From Saprospiraceae bacterium (GTDB lineage: Bacteria; Bacteroidota; Bacteroidia; Chitinophagales; Saprospiraceae), in NCBI GenBank assembly GCA_019694295.1, contig JAIBCG010000030.1:1-33293 (forward strand): DNA of 33,293 nucleotides. The letters run 5' to 3'. The position numbers and the translations under genes are program-made. Positions within the stretch are counted from its first letter, which is position 1. The number at the start of each line of letters is the position of its first letter. The notes beneath the pieces are model-generated. The model had not been told where the DNA came from, searched no databases, and saw only the letters and a program-made list of their open reading frames with translations. This document shows, piece after piece, positions 16,334 through 26,218 of the stretch.

Positions 16334-18202
16334 TTATTTCTTGCTTTTTTTCTTCGAATCTTTTCCTTTGCAGCAATCTTTGGTACAACCTGGTTTGCAT
16401 TCAGATTTCGAATCTTTTCCTTTGCAGCAATCTTTGGTACAACCTGGTTTGCATTCAGATTTCGAATCTTTTCCTTTGCAACAATCTTTAGTACAACCTG
16501 GTTTGCATTCAGATTTCGAATCTTTTCCTTTGCAGCAATCTTTAGTACAACCTGGTTTGCATTCAGATTTCGAATCTTTTCCTTTGCAGCAATCTTTAGT
16601 ACAACCTGGTTTGCATTCAGATTTCGAATCTTTTCCTTTACAGCAATCTTTGGTACAACCTGGAGGGCAAGTAGAGGCAGAAGCCATTATAATGGGTGCA
16701 TAGGACTTTCCAATCGCAGGTGCGGATTCAGGATTGAAGAATGCTTCGCTATTCACTTCTTTGGTACCGTTGATGTAGCCTTGTGTCACTTTATAATCCC
16801 ATTCGCCCACACTACGTCCTGTCTTCAGACCTTCGATGTTATCTGTCTGTATGTGATAGCCTCCCAATACACGGCTTATGCCTGCCAATTCGGCTGTTGC
16901 TGAAAATGTAGGTAGTGGCAATGAAACCGGATCGCCGGGTGTTTCGGTTAAGGCACCGCAAATACGGCTTTCTGTTACTCCAAAATGGTCACTTCCTGTA
17001 AAAAGTTCTAGCACCTTGGCACATGCGCCACTCACGGTACTGTGACCGGAAATGTAAGCAGGGAAAGGAGGTGAAACAAAATTGGCAGGTGAATAAGGAT
17101 GCCATTCTTCTGCAGGAATGAGCAGTGTACCTTTGTCGGGTCCTCCCCAACCTTTAATTTTCTGACCTTTGTAGTAGAGTCTTACCTGTGTCCACGGCCT
17201 TGCTGTGTCATAAAAACGTTTAGTGTCCCAGCAGGCAATAAACGCATCCATTGCAGTGACTGCCACCGTGAAGAACAATTTTACATCAGTGTCCAACTGG
17301 TTTTTGTCTCTTATTGATACGAGTTGCGCAAACCTTAGCCAATGACCCGCTTGCCCGGTTGATCTTGGACCGTCTCGCATAAACTCTATGGTTGTCTTTC
17401 GCTGGTGATCCAGATTGGCATTCAAATCCATCACTTCATCTACTTCTTTCTTGAGTTGTGCTGAGCCATAGCGAGGTGGTTCAGGTGCTCTGAATTGTGC
17501 TGAACTTTCAAGGCCGAAGGGTTTTACACGGTACCATTGCGGAGTTACAAAATCAACAAAGAATGTTTTTCCTTTACCATCAACAAATGGCAATGGATGC
17601 CAACGGTCAGGATCGATCACATGGTCCCAAGTGTTAACTGGTTTATAAAATGTATAGTCGCTATACCGTTTTCCATTAGTGCCACCGATTTCATCTCCGA
17701 GCTGATTGGCACCATCGTGGTGTCTGTATTCGATGATGGCTTTTGCTACCAAGTTGCCGATTCCTTCAGGGGTAGTTCTGTCCAGACTTGTATTATTGAT
17801 CTGGTACCCCAATGCCTTCATTTGGTCGCGTATGTATGTAGAGTCGCGGTAATGAAGGTCCATCAAGACATTAAATATGGCATAGCTTATGGCAGTTTCC
17901 TTGTTTTTCTGCGTTCTTTCTACAGCAGGTCTTCTGAGTGTTCCACCATACATGGTACCTACTGCTTTTTCGTCGTAAGCTGCCCATGCATCATACATGG
18001 CTGTAAATATGATACCAGTAGAGCGTGATTGGATAGTAGGCAATGCTCCATCTCGGTCAACATCATTGGCAGTGACTTCTAACACGATATCGACCCATTT
18101 ATAGGCTAAGGATTTGTTCGGATTTTCCGGGTGTTCAGAAGATTGGGCATTCATTCCGTTGCTGATGAGTATCAGCAATAGGAATTTTATTAAGTTCTTC
18201 AT
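16334..18202 (-). CDS. Vanadium-dependent haloperoxidase/PAP2-family protein with a Cys-rich repeat tail
   Basis: The product has 622 residues with a signal peptide (residues 1-20, ending NGMNAQ). The catalytic core fits the vanadate or phosphate pocket shared by vanadium haloperoxidases and PAP2 phosphatases: Lys328 with Arg335-Pro336 (KRFYDTARP), Ser385-Gly386-His387 (YISGHST), and Ser443-Arg444 with His450 (SRVLGGYH). The substrate cannot be told from sequence; related bacterial secreted proteins oxidise halides or remove phosphate. Residues 512-619 are six 18-residue repeats of the form CxPGCTKDCCKGKDSKxx, giving 24 cysteines, and the protein ends in Lys-rich sequence. There is no T9SS sorting domain. 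No TAnnTTTG box was found upstream. Confidence 0.88.
   Translation of the reverse strand: MKNLIKFLLLILISNGMNAQSSEHPENPNKSLAYKWVDIVLEVTANDVDRDGALPTIQSRSTGIIFTAMYDAWAAYDEKAVGTMYGGTLRRPAVERTQKNKETAISYAIFNVLMDLHYRDSTYIRDQMKALGYQINNTSLDRTTPEGIGNLVAKAIIEYRHHDGANQLGDEIGGTNGKRYSDYTFYKPVNTWDHVIDPDRWHPLPFVDGKGKTFFVDFVTPQWYRVKPFGLESSAQFRAPEPPRYGSAQLKKEVDEVMDLNANLDHQRKTTIEFMRDGPRSTGQAGHWLRFAQLVSIRDKNQLDTDVKLFFTVAVTAMDAFIACWDTKRFYDTARPWTQVRLYYKGQKIKGWGGPDKGTLLIPAEEWHPYSPANFVSPPFPAYISGHSTVSGACAKVLELFTGSDHFGVTESRICGALTETPGDPVSLPLPTFSATAELAGISRVLGGYHIQTDNIEGLKTGRSVGEWDYKVTQGYINGTKEVNSEAFFNPESAPAIGKSYAPIIMASASTCPPGCTKDCCKGKDSKSECKPGCTKDCCKGKDSKSECKPGCTKDCCKGKDSKSECKPGCTKDCCKGKDSKSECKPGCTKDCCKGKDSKSECKPGCTKDCCKGKDSKKKSKK
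16346..16669 (-). repeat. Six tandem 54-base repeats encoding a Cys-rich tail
   Basis: Six direct in-frame copies of 54 bases encode C-K-P-G-C-T-K-D-C-C-K-G-K-D-S-K-S-E. The first begins CPPG and the last ends KKK. The middle copies differ at only one to three silent positions (for example CAG/CAA and TTGG/TTAG read on the plus strand), which points to recent expansion by slippage or unequal crossing-over. Confidence 0.97.
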
Positions 18203-18634
18203 AGTAATAGTTTATTGTATCTTTATTTTTACAATATGAAATAATTAAAAAAATTTTAATATATATAATAATTAACATATAAAAACCATGCCAACTAAGC
18301 CGTTTTTAGCATTCGAAAAATGATAAATTTGTGTTTGTTTAAGCCGGGGGAAGTTGTTGTAATCGGTTGATGTACAGTGCTATTATTAAGTCAACGAAGT
18401 CATAAAGCTGAATGTTTCATTTGAATATTAAAATTTCATTAGAACCGTTAAACTAATTTTAATATATCGATGCTTCAAGAAATATAGCCCATGAATGAAC
18501 AAAATGATTCTTGACTTTTAAAGGATATTCTGCCTCGGTTGTGCATGGCCGATTTTTTATCGGTCAATTATTTTAGGATGATCAGTTGATAGTTTTGACA
18601 TGTTTCTTACATTTGATTTATTAATGATAATTGA
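18203..18634. other. Intergenic region between divergent genes, no gene seen
   Basis: These 432 bases are AT-rich and separate the Cys-tailed haloperoxidase (minus) from a membrane protein (plus). I find only very short ORFs. A small hairpin (GGCCGAT / ATCGGTC, loop TTTTT, 18547-18565) has no T tract after it. The plus-strand promoter lies at the right edge. Confidence 0.6.
18586..18615 (+). promoter_or_regulatory. Promoter of the polytopic membrane protein gene
   Basis: TTG (18586-18588), a 19-base spacer and TACATTTG (18608-18615) match the Bacteroidota -33/-7 promoter in both boxes and spacing. Transcription should start near 18620, about 20 bases before the ATG at 18641. This favours the ATG over the in-frame TTG at 18635. 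Confidence 0.65.
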
Positions 18635-18640
18635 TTGACA

Positions 18641-20065
18641 ATGCAGCATCAAGACAAATGTGACGAATCAGAAACCCTGAAACTGGCAGCAATGATAGGG
18701 TTGGCACTGCTTGCATTTTTGCTGTTGCTGTCAGGTATTTTTTACAAACTGCGGATGAGTTTTCTGGACGGTCCTTTCATGATTTTTCAGATAATAGAAA
18801 AAGATAGTCCTGATATAATGGTGCAGCGGTATGGTTCGATCATTACCCAAGTATGGCCTTGGTTAGCACAGAAATGTAGTTTGCCGATGAATATCATCAT
18901 GCTTGTTTATTCCTTGAGTTTCAATATGTTTTATTTTTTGACAGGCGCTTTCTTGTACAAAATCAGGCAATACCGCTGGGTGATAATATTGGCTTTTTAC
19001 CAGATAGCTTTTTGCACAGATGCTTTTTTTTGGCCCAATAATGAAATACATCAAGGAATAGCGTGGTTGGCAGCTACAGCCGGACTTTGGTTTTTTATTG
19101 AGCATAGCGGTGTCAAATACATGGGCTTCAGAATGTTGCTGGCTATACTGCTTACCATCAGTTTGTTCACGCACCCGCTTATGTTGCCGGTTGTCATTTT
19201 CTTAGTCATCCTCTTTGTATTAGAAGGTGTATTTAAGTTAAACAAACGCGAACATCAATTCATACTTCTGTTCATTTTTCTCGTTATGGTCATGAAATTT
19301 TATCTCAGCACCAACAATTGGTATGACGGAGCAAAGTTTAGCATACTCGCCAGTCAGTCGCCCAATAAATGGTTGCAGGTGTTTAATAGCCATGCCATGC
19401 ACTCATTCGTTCAGGACTTATTTTCAAGGCATTGGGTTGCTGTATTTATTTTTGCAGTGACCTTATGGGTGTTAATTATTCAACGGAAATTTCCGATAGC
19501 TCTGTTCATGACAATTTTTACATTAATATATCTCTTGCTTGTAGCAATGGCTTTTCCGGATTTTAAAAGATTTTATATTGAGAGCCAATGGATGCCCATT
19601 GCAATTTTTATCATAACTCCGCTTGTGTTTAATTTTCATGTATTTGAGAATAAGCAGCGGATTGTATTTTTTTCATTGATGGTATGTATAGCTTGGTTGA
19701 TGTTGATGCCGGGTGCTGTAAGTATGTTTCAGGCCAGATATACCCGTCAAATGGAAATTCTTAACAGAATGGAAACGAAGAATATTTCAAAACTGATACT
19801 TACCGATGTACCTGATCAAATTAAAGAACACATTATCCTGCCATGGGCACTACCTGTAGAATCCATCATTTTATCATCTGCATCAAACACTGTTGGAAGA
19901 CGAAGTTTTCTGTTTGAACAACCGGAAAGAGCCACAAAAGGTACCAGCATATTTCTCTCTGCATTCGAAAATCTTGATATTTCAACACTTGACAGACGGT
20001 ATTTCTGGCTGAATAATACTGAGGATTATGTGGTATTGAAATATTCAACCTTCATGAACGAATAA
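18641..20065 (+). CDS. Polytopic membrane protein of unknown function
   Basis: The product has about 474 residues from the ATG at 18641. After a short polar start there are about ten hydrophobic segments, roughly residues 15-40, 85-105, 115-135, 140-160, 170-200, 205-225, 260-285, 290-310, 325-345 and 350-370. A soluble C-terminal part of about 100 residues follows. The overall layout recalls GT-C-type glycosyltransferases or polymer-handling membrane proteins, but I see no clear catalytic Asp/Glu motif in the first loop and do not name it. It is convergent with the ABC ATPase gene, 20 bases apart, without an obvious terminator. Confidence 0.75.
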   Translation: MQHQDKCDESETLKLAAMIGLALLAFLLLLSGIFYKLRMSFLDGPFMIFQIIEKDSPDIMVQRYGSIITQVWPWLAQKCSLPMNIIMLVYSLSFNMFYFLTGAFLYKIRQYRWVIILAFYQIAFCTDAFFWPNNEIHQGIAWLAATAGLWFFIEHSGVKYMGFRMLLAILLTISLFTHPLMLPVVIFLVILFVLEGVFKLNKREHQFILLFIFLVMVMKFYLSTNNWYDGAKFSILASQSPNKWLQVFNSHAMHSFVQDLFSRHWVAVFIFAVTLWVLIIQRKFPIALFMTIFTLIYLLLVAMAFPDFKRFYIESQWMPIAIFIITPLVFNFHVFENKQRIVFFSLMVCIAWLMLMPGAVSMFQARYTRQMEILNRMETKNISKLILTDVPDQIKEHIILPWALPVESIILSSASNTVGRRSFLFEQPERATKGTSIFLSAFENLDISTLDRRYFWLNNTEDYVVLKYSTFMNE

Positions 20066-20085
20066 ACTCCAAAGGCCACATTTTT

Positions 20086-20766
20086 TCATTGTCGGATGAT
20101 TCTACCGTCTTCCATTTCGATTATTCGCTGAGTATTTTCTGAAAAATCAGGATCGTGTGTAACAATGAGCAGGGTCTGACCGAATTCTGTGGCGAGCTGC
20201 TTGAATGTTTCGAATACTATGCGGCTGTTGTTCTTGTCGAGGTTGCCCGTAGGTTCGTCACCCATAATGATGCTCGGTTCATTGATCATGGCACGAGCTA
20301 TGGCTACACGCTGTTTCTGGCCGCCTGATAGCTGGTTTGGGAATTTTGAAGCGAGGTCTTTTATACCGAGAATGTTGAGTTTTTGAAGAGCATTTTCCGC
20401 GATTTCTTCAGATGTGAGTGTATTCAGTTTTAAAGCCGGCAACATTACATTTTTTAATACAGTGAATTCGTTTAGCAAATAATGAAACTGAAATACGAAG
20501 CCGATTTTCGTATTACGAATGTGAGCAAGTTCTTTTTCTCGTTTGGTGGCCATTTTTTCACCATCTATTTCAAGATTGCCTGTATAATCCGTGTCCATAG
20601 TAGAGAGAATGTACAGCAAGGTCGATTTGCCGCAACCCGACTTGCCGATGATAGACACAAACTCCGACCGGCGTATTTCAAAGCTTACTTCATGTAGAAT
20701 TTTTACCGATACCGGATCATGAAAGCTTTTGCTTATTTTATCAGCCTTGAGTATAATGTTCTGCAT
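20086..20766 (-). CDS. ABC transporter ATPase, LolD/MacB type
   Basis: The product has 226 residues from the ATG at 20766. The frame stays open 34 codons upstream, but that part lies inside the permease gene and is unlike the family. Walker A is GKSGCGKST, the Q-loop is in FVFQFHYLL, the signature is [14 protein letters not shown], Walker B is [12 protein letters not shown] and the switch His is in LLIVTHD. The sequence belongs to the MacB/LolD/FtsE group that powers mechanotransmission by FtsX-like permeases. The start codon follows the permease stop by one base, so the two are surely co-transcribed and probably translationally coupled. Confidence 0.95.
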   Translation of the reverse strand: MQNIILKADKISKSFHDPVSVKILHEVSFEIRRSEFVSIIGKSGCGKSTLLYILSTMDTDYTGNLEIDGEKMATKREKELAHIRNTKIGFVFQFHYLLNEFTVLKNVMLPALKLNTLTSEEIAENALQKLNILGIKDLASKFPNQLSGGQKQRVAIARAMINEPSIIMGDEPTGNLDKNNSRIVFETFKQLATEFGQTLLIVTHDPDFSENTQRIIEMEDGRIIRQ

Positions 20767-20767
20767 A

Positions 20768-22030
20768 TTATTTCCCTCTGATGATAATGACCGGATCAAC
20801 CTTGCTTGCCTTTCTGGAGGGAAACCATCCTGCAAAAAATGTAGTGACGATGGCAAAAATGAAAGCAATGATATAATAAGCAGGCTCGAAGCTCACTGGA
20901 TAAGTCTTAACGGTAGGCAAGGCAGCAGTATTGAAGGGAATGCTGCTGATAAGCCGGCAGAGCATATTGCCAAGAAACAGCCCGGCAATGCATCCAAAGA
21001 AACCTATACTAAGTGAAATGAGCATAAATATTGTCTTGACATCTGCACCTGAAAATCCGGTAGCCTTCAATATTGCAATGGTATCCATTTTTTCATAAAT
21101 CATCATATTGAGGATGTTGTATATGCCAAATCCTGCTACAATGAGTAAGGTAATACCTACGGCATAAGAGATCAGCGTGCGTATTTTGGTGCCAGTTTCG
21201 AACTGTGCATTGGCTGTCTGGATATCTTCGGCTTTCACTTCAAATTTTTCATGATATTCACCTGCCATATAAGTTGCGTCTTTGATATCGTGAAGTTTGA
21301 TCTGTATATCGGTCACATAATTACTACTTTTTCCTATGATTTTTTGAAGGTTTGACAGTGAAACAAAGCTTTGTGTTTTGTCGAAATCATTGTAGCCTGA
21401 CTGGTAATATCCCATTACTTTCATTCTAAATTTTTCACCTTGCGGAGTGGTCAATTGGATGACATCGCCGATGTTGGCAAGCAGCTTTTCTGCCAATGGT
21501 TTTCCAAGAATGATGCTGTTGGGTACGTTCTTCAGATCAGACGGTTTGCCGGAGGTGACATAATCTTCAAATTTGTAATAAGATATTTCTTTATCTACAT
21601 CAATACCGTTCAGTATGCCACTGATATCTATGGCTCCGTCATTAAAGAAAACCTGTGTAGATGCCTTTCGTGATACACCTTTGACCCTTTTATCATGACC
21701 GAGTGCTTCTATTATTTTTTCAGAATTATAAATCTCAAGCCTGCTGTTGCTTGATTTGACGGATGAAATGAAATGATAATCATCCTTGTATTGTTCGATT
21801 AATTTTATTGGTTGGTTTTGTTTGGGTTCGATTTCATTGAATAACCTAATGTGTGGTGTTCTGTTGACTATAAGCCCATCGAGCAGGTTGTTGAGGCCGT
21901 TCATAAAACTCAACAAGGTAACAAACATGGTTATGCCAAAAGTGACACCTACAGCTGCTACCAAGGTTTGTTTTAACCTTGCTTTAAGCATGGTCATTGC
22001 TATCTCGGTCAATAACTTAAATCTCATCAC
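20768..22030 (-). CDS. FtsX/MacB-like ABC permease
   Basis: The product has 420 residues in the classic four-helix layout. One transmembrane helix lies near residues 20-45, then a large periplasmic domain (about 50-270), then three helices (about 285-310, 330-360, 385-410). The ending FAGWFPSRKASKVDPVIIIRGK is the family's C-terminal signature. Such permeases transfer conformational force to envelope substrates: MacB exports toxins and macrolides, LolCE releases lipoproteins. The adaptor gene overlaps its start by four bases (ATGA) and the ATPase gene follows directly, so all three form one system. Confidence 0.92.
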   Translation of the reverse strand: MMRFKLLTEIAMTMLKARLKQTLVAAVGVTFGITMFVTLLSFMNGLNNLLDGLIVNRTPHIRLFNEIEPKQNQPIKLIEQYKDDYHFISSVKSSNSRLEIYNSEKIIEALGHDKRVKGVSRKASTQVFFNDGAIDISGILNGIDVDKEISYYKFEDYVTSGKPSDLKNVPNSIILGKPLAEKLLANIGDVIQLTTPQGEKFRMKVMGYYQSGYNDFDKTQSFVSLSNLQKIIGKSSNYVTDIQIKLHDIKDATYMAGEYHEKFEVKAEDIQTANAQFETGTKIRTLISYAVGITLLIVAGFGIYNILNMMIYEKMDTIAILKATGFSGADVKTIFMLISLSIGFFGCIAGLFLGNMLCRLISSIPFNTAALPTVKTYPVSFEPAYYIIAFIFAIVTTFFAGWFPSRKASKVDPVIIIRGK

Positions 22031-23103
22031 TTTGGTTTGAGTATGACATCGTTTTGATTTACTCCACTGATTATTTCTACCTTTTCGTAGTTTTTTATAC
22101 CTGTTTTTATTTCTGCTTTTTTACCATTTTCAAGCAATACGTACTTCTCATCAAGCAAATAACTCCTTGGTATCAATAAGGCATTTTTCTTTTCTTTTAT
22201 CAGGATGTTTGCTTCTACGGTCAAGTTAGGGTAAATCTTAGGTGGAGCTTTTACGAATTCTGCCTCTGCGGTGAAGGTCTTGGTACGGTCATTCATCACC
22301 GGATAGATCTTGGTCAATTTTGCTTCAAAAACATCCCCACGGTAACTATCCATCGTTACGAATACTTTCATTCCGACTTCTGTGGATGCAATATCGTATT
22401 CATCAAGCTGCAGTTCGAGATAATAATGTGCTGTATCGCTTATGATAGCAAGTGGCTGCTGGGTTGTCGCGAGCTCACCGGTTTTTTTGAACACACTCAA
22501 TACATTACCGCCTAACAGACTCCTGATGTACAAGTCACCGGCTTGCGAGGCACTTATTTCGTATTGTTTGATTGATTGTTTTTCTGCGAAACGCAACTGT
22601 TTTTTGAGTTCGGAATATTTCAACAGCGCATTGGTATGGTTTGTTTTGGAATTTTTCGCATTTAGTTCCTTTCGTTCAAGTTCGGCCTTGCTTCCTATTC
22701 CCGATGCCCACAGATTCTTTTGTCTCACAAACAAAAGTGAATCATTTTCCCTCATTTGTCTTGCCAAATCTATACTTGACTGGAGTTCGGCCAGCTTATC
22801 CTGATTGTTTTTTATTTTGTTAAAATCAGCCACTATCCCTGTATTTTCTTTGGATATTTCAGCGGCTTCGTTTTTTATTTGAAACAACATTTGCCCTTTT
22901 TGCACATATTCTCCTTCTGTAATGAAGACTTTTTTGATGATTCCTGAAATAGTCGTAAAAACCTGATATTGCTCACGGCTTTTAATTATTCCGGAGGCAT
23001 AAACGGACTGAGTAATATTTCGATATTCGGGTCTTGTGCTTTCTTGTTTATTTTTACAGGCAATGAATGTAAATACAAGGCAAAATAGAAGAAGATTTTT
23101 CAT
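22027..23103 (-). CDS. Periplasmic adaptor (membrane fusion) lipoprotein, MacA/HlyD type
   Basis: The product has about 358 residues from the ATG at 23103; a TTG two codons upstream is not needed. The signal peptide ends in the lipobox FIAC, so it should be lipid-anchored. A barrel-sandwich (lipoyl-like) half motif, VFITEGEYVQKGQMLFQI, is followed by a long helical hairpin (about residues 85-180), the second lipoyl half and a beta-barrel. This is the MacA/AcrA-type adaptor that links an inner-membrane pump to an outer-membrane channel. No outer-membrane channel gene lies in the window. It is first in the operon; a box one mismatch from TAnnTTTG (TAAAATTG, 23142-23135 on the minus strand) lies upstream. 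Confidence 0.92.
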   Translation of the reverse strand: MKNLLLFCLVFTFIACKNKQESTRPEYRNITQSVYASGIIKSREQYQVFTTISGIIKKVFITEGEYVQKGQMLFQIKNEAAEISKENTGIVADFNKIKNNQDKLAELQSSIDLARQMRENDSLLFVRQKNLWASGIGSKAELERKELNAKNSKTNHTNALLKYSELKKQLRFAEKQSIKQYEISASQAGDLYIRSLLGGNVLSVFKKTGELATTQQPLAIISDTAHYYLELQLDEYDIASTEVGMKVFVTMDSYRGDVFEAKLTKIYPVMNDRTKTFTAEAEFVKAPPKIYPNLTVEANILIKEKKNALLIPRSYLLDEKYVLLENGKKAEIKTGIKNYEKVEIISGVNQNDVILKPK

Positions 23104-23199
23104 CAGCAATAATTGTGATATCTGATATCTGCTACAATTTTACGAAAAAAATACCGCTTGAAATTAGATTTTTCACACTTTTTCCTTGGAGCAAAAAAA

Positions 23200-23246
23200 A
23201 TTAAATAAAAAACAGCACCTGCCATTGAGTTGGCGAGATGCTGTTT
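23200..23246 (-). terminator. Intrinsic terminator of the subtilase gene
   Basis: AAACAGCA (23210-23217) pairs with TGCTGTTT (23239-23246), with an inner GCCA/TGGC stem. On the minus strand it is followed by a T-rich tract. It lies 27 bases after the subtilase stop codon and isolates that gene from the transporter operon. Confidence 0.85.
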
Positions 23247-23272
23247 CTGGTTTCTAATACAATAATGTGCTT

Positions 23273-26197
23273 TTATTGTTTTATCAATTTTTGTACGTAT
23301 GTACCTTGGTCAGATTGTATTGTAATAAAATACATGCCTGCAACCAAATGTGAAATATCAAGTCTTATTTCGGCTGGGGTGACACTCTCGTTTTGGGTAT
23401 GCAATAATTCTGTACCATTAACGGTACGGACTGATATAGAAATATTACTCAGCCCTGCTTCTCTAAAGAAAATACTTACTTGGCCTTGTACCGGGTTAGG
23501 GAATAGGCTGAAAATTCGGTCTGCACCGATGTAAGTAGTCGCATCCGGCTTGGCAGTTGTGAAAGTATCCACGACTGAGAATGATGAATTATCCACATCG
23601 CAATTGCTCTGCACTCTCCAGACATAGGTCGTATCTGCAATGAGTCCGCCTATAGCAATAGGAGGTTCAAGAATGTTTGGTAACTGTTCCCAAATGGTGT
23701 CTGAGGCCAGCTTGTATTCAAGCGTATATTTGCCGGCTAGTGCTACTTTGTTCCAGTTGAGTTTGACGTTGGTTTTGCCGAGTTCCGGCACTTCGAGTCC
23801 GGTAGGAGCATCACAGGATTGTGGCGTGACTACTGTATCTTTGATAAAAACACAATAATCTTCTACTTCACCAAATACTATTTCACCACAAGCTTCAGGT
23901 TTATCGCCGCCGAAGCTGGCAAAACTCATCGCTACACGCATTCTGGTATGCCCCGCAACAGCAGTTGAAGGCACAACAAAGCTTCCTGTAACGGTAGTAT
24001 TTGTATCAACAGGGTCGAAAACCAATTCTGAAACATCATCAAATGATCCGTCCTGATTGTAATCAATCCATACTCTGAAGTGCTCAGAATAAAATGCACC
24101 AGCGTATGACGGTGTAATGCTGATGGTAGAAGGCTTATTTTTTTCAACATTAAAGGATGTTTCAATAAAAAATTTGTAACCGTCATTTTCTGAAGTATTG
24201 GATGTTCCGTTTAAGCTTACGTTGCTAATCCATTCTTCCTGATATTCCGACCCAAATGCATCACAGTAAACAAGTGACTCGCAAGCACCACATCCGTCGG
24301 TCTTGAAGCTGATGGTATCACTGTTGGTAGTTATTCCGTTGGCGCACTGGGTGCTTACGAAGATTTGGTAAAGTGTACACGGTTCGAGCCCTGAAATGGT
24401 TTGTGGCGAGGACTTGGTTTGTATTTTTGAAAAATCTGTATCTGTTTCTTTTTTGTAAAATAATATGTATGCATCGCTGCCAAATACAGCATCCCAGCTT
24501 ATGTTCGCTGTAGTGTCTGTTTTCGTTACGGATAAACCGAACGGACCTTCGCAACATCCTAAAGTTTTGAAACTAAGTGTATTAGAATATGAACTCAGTG
24601 TGTCATTACAATAAGATGCCAGCTGAAATTCGTAAACCGTACACGGCTGAAGATTTTGAATAATATAATTTGTGCCATTAAGGTGATCTATTGTTTTCCA
24701 TGTAGATCCCGGACCCTTATAATTTAACTTAACTTCTGATACTGAGTCAGGAAGTGACCAGGTAATATTTGCCTCTGTACCTGAAATGACAATACTGTTT
24801 ATGTTCAAAGGTGGCAGACACGAACTGCATTGTTTGAGCAATTCTGTGATGCTGTTATAGGCATTCGCCCGACCTCCGGATAGGTATTTGTCTTGCATAC
24901 CGCTCTTTTTGTCAACACCATTCAACAAATATTTTTTCATGAGAAGGGCTGCTGCTCCCGGGAATGTTTTGCTTAAAGAAATGATGTCGGCGCATGGAGC
25001 AGAATACATCAGTGCAATGATACCGGCTACTAATGGTGATGAAAATGAAGTACCTGTAGTGAATTTATAACTGTTTTTGGAGGTAGTATATATGTTTGAT
25101 CCAGGAGCTCCCAAATCAACATGAACGATTCCGGTACCACCTTCGACAGCATCTTTGTTGGTAGTCCTGCCTACTGATATCAGGTAGTCGCTTGTACAGG
25201 TCGTAGGCATATCGCCAACAATATCTACATTTGCATTATTGTTGGTAGTAGAGGCGCAGCTGAGTATGCCATGTACGCCCAGTGTATCATAGAAACTGCA
25301 CCACAACGGAAAGTCGGATGATTTTGCATTGTCAATACCCCAGCTTGAGTTGGTAGCTACCACGTATGCTCCCTTAGTGCCATTGCTGCTGTTATACATT
25401 TTTCTCATGGTCAAAGGATAATCATAACTTTCAATTACATTAGATTCGATCAGGCTTCCGTACCGAACGCTCATTATTTTAACATTCCAGTTGATACCGG
25501 TAACGCCAATGCCATTGTTGCCGCTGGCCCCAATCATACCAGATACTGATGTTCCGTGGTTGCCATCACCTACATTATCATCTTCTGAATTGATGTTCCA
25601 ACCGTAGTAGTCATCTATGTATCCATTTCCGTCGTTATCAATACCATCATCAGGTATTTCACCATGGTTTACCCAAATATTCTGTTTGAGATCGGGATGG
25701 TTAAGGGTGGTGCCGTCATCCACAACACATACCACTATGGTGTCTCCAAGTGGTGTCAAACCACCGGTGGTAATGTCCCAAGCGAGCTCCGCATCGACAT
25801 CCGCATCTGGTGTACCTCCTCCGGTTCCATCATTGACCCATTGCCATTGCTGACCAAAGTCTGCGTCAGCAGGTGTGGTAGCTCTTTGTTCGAGATAATG
25901 ATTGTACTGTGCTTCCAGTACATCGCGATGTGCCTTTACAGACCTTAGCATCTCAGCTTCTGAAATGTTTTTTGGATCAAAATGCAGGAGCCAAATGCCA
26001 GCGTTTACGGAAAGTTGTCTTATGGCTCTCAGTTGAGATGGCTTTTGCCCGAGTGCTGACAAATCATTTACTATTCTTTTAATAGATTGAGCGCCTGATA
26101 CCTTTACAAGGATGTCACCCGGTACATGCGAAGGGGACTGTGCCTGTGTTGTCAGCCATATACAGCCGGCAATAAGCAGTAAAACAATTTTTTTCAT
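23273..26197 (-). CDS. Secreted subtilisin-like (S8) protease with fibronectin III, GEVED and T9SS sorting domains
   Basis: The product has 974 residues. Order: signal peptide (1-20), inhibitor-like propeptide (about 22-105), S8 catalytic domain (about 110-455), two fibronectin III domains (about 461-546 and 551-635), a GEVED-type domain (about 640-785, ending FGEVEDYC), a third fibronectin III domain (about 795-882) and a type A T9SS sorting domain (about 893-974, FSLFPNPVQG ... GMYFITIQ ... KLIKQ). The catalytic triad is Asp160 (VVDDGT), His214 (GNHGTSV) and Ser384 (GTSFSSP), with oxyanion Asn283. The enzyme should be exported by Sec, moved by T9SS and anchored or released at the cell surface. 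It starts 21 bases after the TPR gene's stop, so the two are probably one operon. Confidence 0.95.
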   Translation of the reverse strand: MKKIVLLLIAGCIWLTTQAQSPSHVPGDILVKVSGAQSIKRIVNDLSALGQKPSQLRAIRQLSVNAGIWLLHFDPKNISEAEMLRSVKAHRDVLEAQYNHYLEQRATTPADADFGQQWQWVNDGTGGGTPDADVDAELAWDITTGGLTPLGDTIVVCVVDDGTTLNHPDLKQNIWVNHGEIPDDGIDNDGNGYIDDYYGWNINSEDDNVGDGNHGTSVSGMIGASGNNGIGVTGINWNVKIMSVRYGSLIESNVIESYDYPLTMRKMYNSSNGTKGAYVVATNSSWGIDNAKSSDFPLWCSFYDTLGVHGILSCASTTNNNANVDIVGDMPTTCTSDYLISVGRTTNKDAVEGGTGIVHVDLGAPGSNIYTTSKNSYKFTTGTSFSSPLVAGIIALMYSAPCADIISLSKTFPGAAALLMKKYLLNGVDKKSGMQDKYLSGGRANAYNSITELLKQCSSCLPPLNINSIVISGTEANITWSLPDSVSEVKLNYKGPGSTWKTIDHLNGTNYIIQNLQPCTVYEFQLASYCNDTLSSYSNTLSFKTLGCCEGPFGLSVTKTDTTANISWDAVFGSDAYILFYKKETDTDFSKIQTKSSPQTISGLEPCTLYQIFVSTQCANGITTNSDTISFKTDGCGACESLVYCDAFGSEYQEEWISNVSLNGTSNTSENDGYKFFIETSFNVEKNKPSTISITPSYAGAFYSEHFRVWIDYNQDGSFDDVSELVFDPVDTNTTVTGSFVVPSTAVAGHTRMRVAMSFASFGGDKPEACGEIVFGEVEDYCVFIKDTVVTPQSCDAPTGLEVPELGKTNVKLNWNKVALAGKYTLEYKLASDTIWEQLPNILEPPIAIGGLIADTTYVWRVQSNCDVDNSSFSVVDTFTTAKPDATTYIGADRIFSLFPNPVQGQVSIFFREAGLSNISISVRTVNGTELLHTQNESVTPAEIRLDISHLVAGMYFITIQSDQGTYVQKLIKQ

Positions 26198-26218
26198 AAG
26201 GATGCCGAATTTTTATAT

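Noticed and set aside
16341..16703. 120-residue plus-strand ORF with repeated FESFPLQQSLVQPGLHSD
   Set aside because: It is the antisense reading of the 54-base repeats in the haloperoxidase gene; repeats keep all frames open.
18547..18565. Hairpin GGCCGAT/ATCGGTC as a terminator
   Set aside because: Its T run is in the loop and no T tract follows on either strand; no gene ends nearby.
20768..20868. Upstream extension of the ABC ATPase
   Set aside because: It lies inside the permease gene in another frame, and the family start [15 protein letters not shown] is at 20766.
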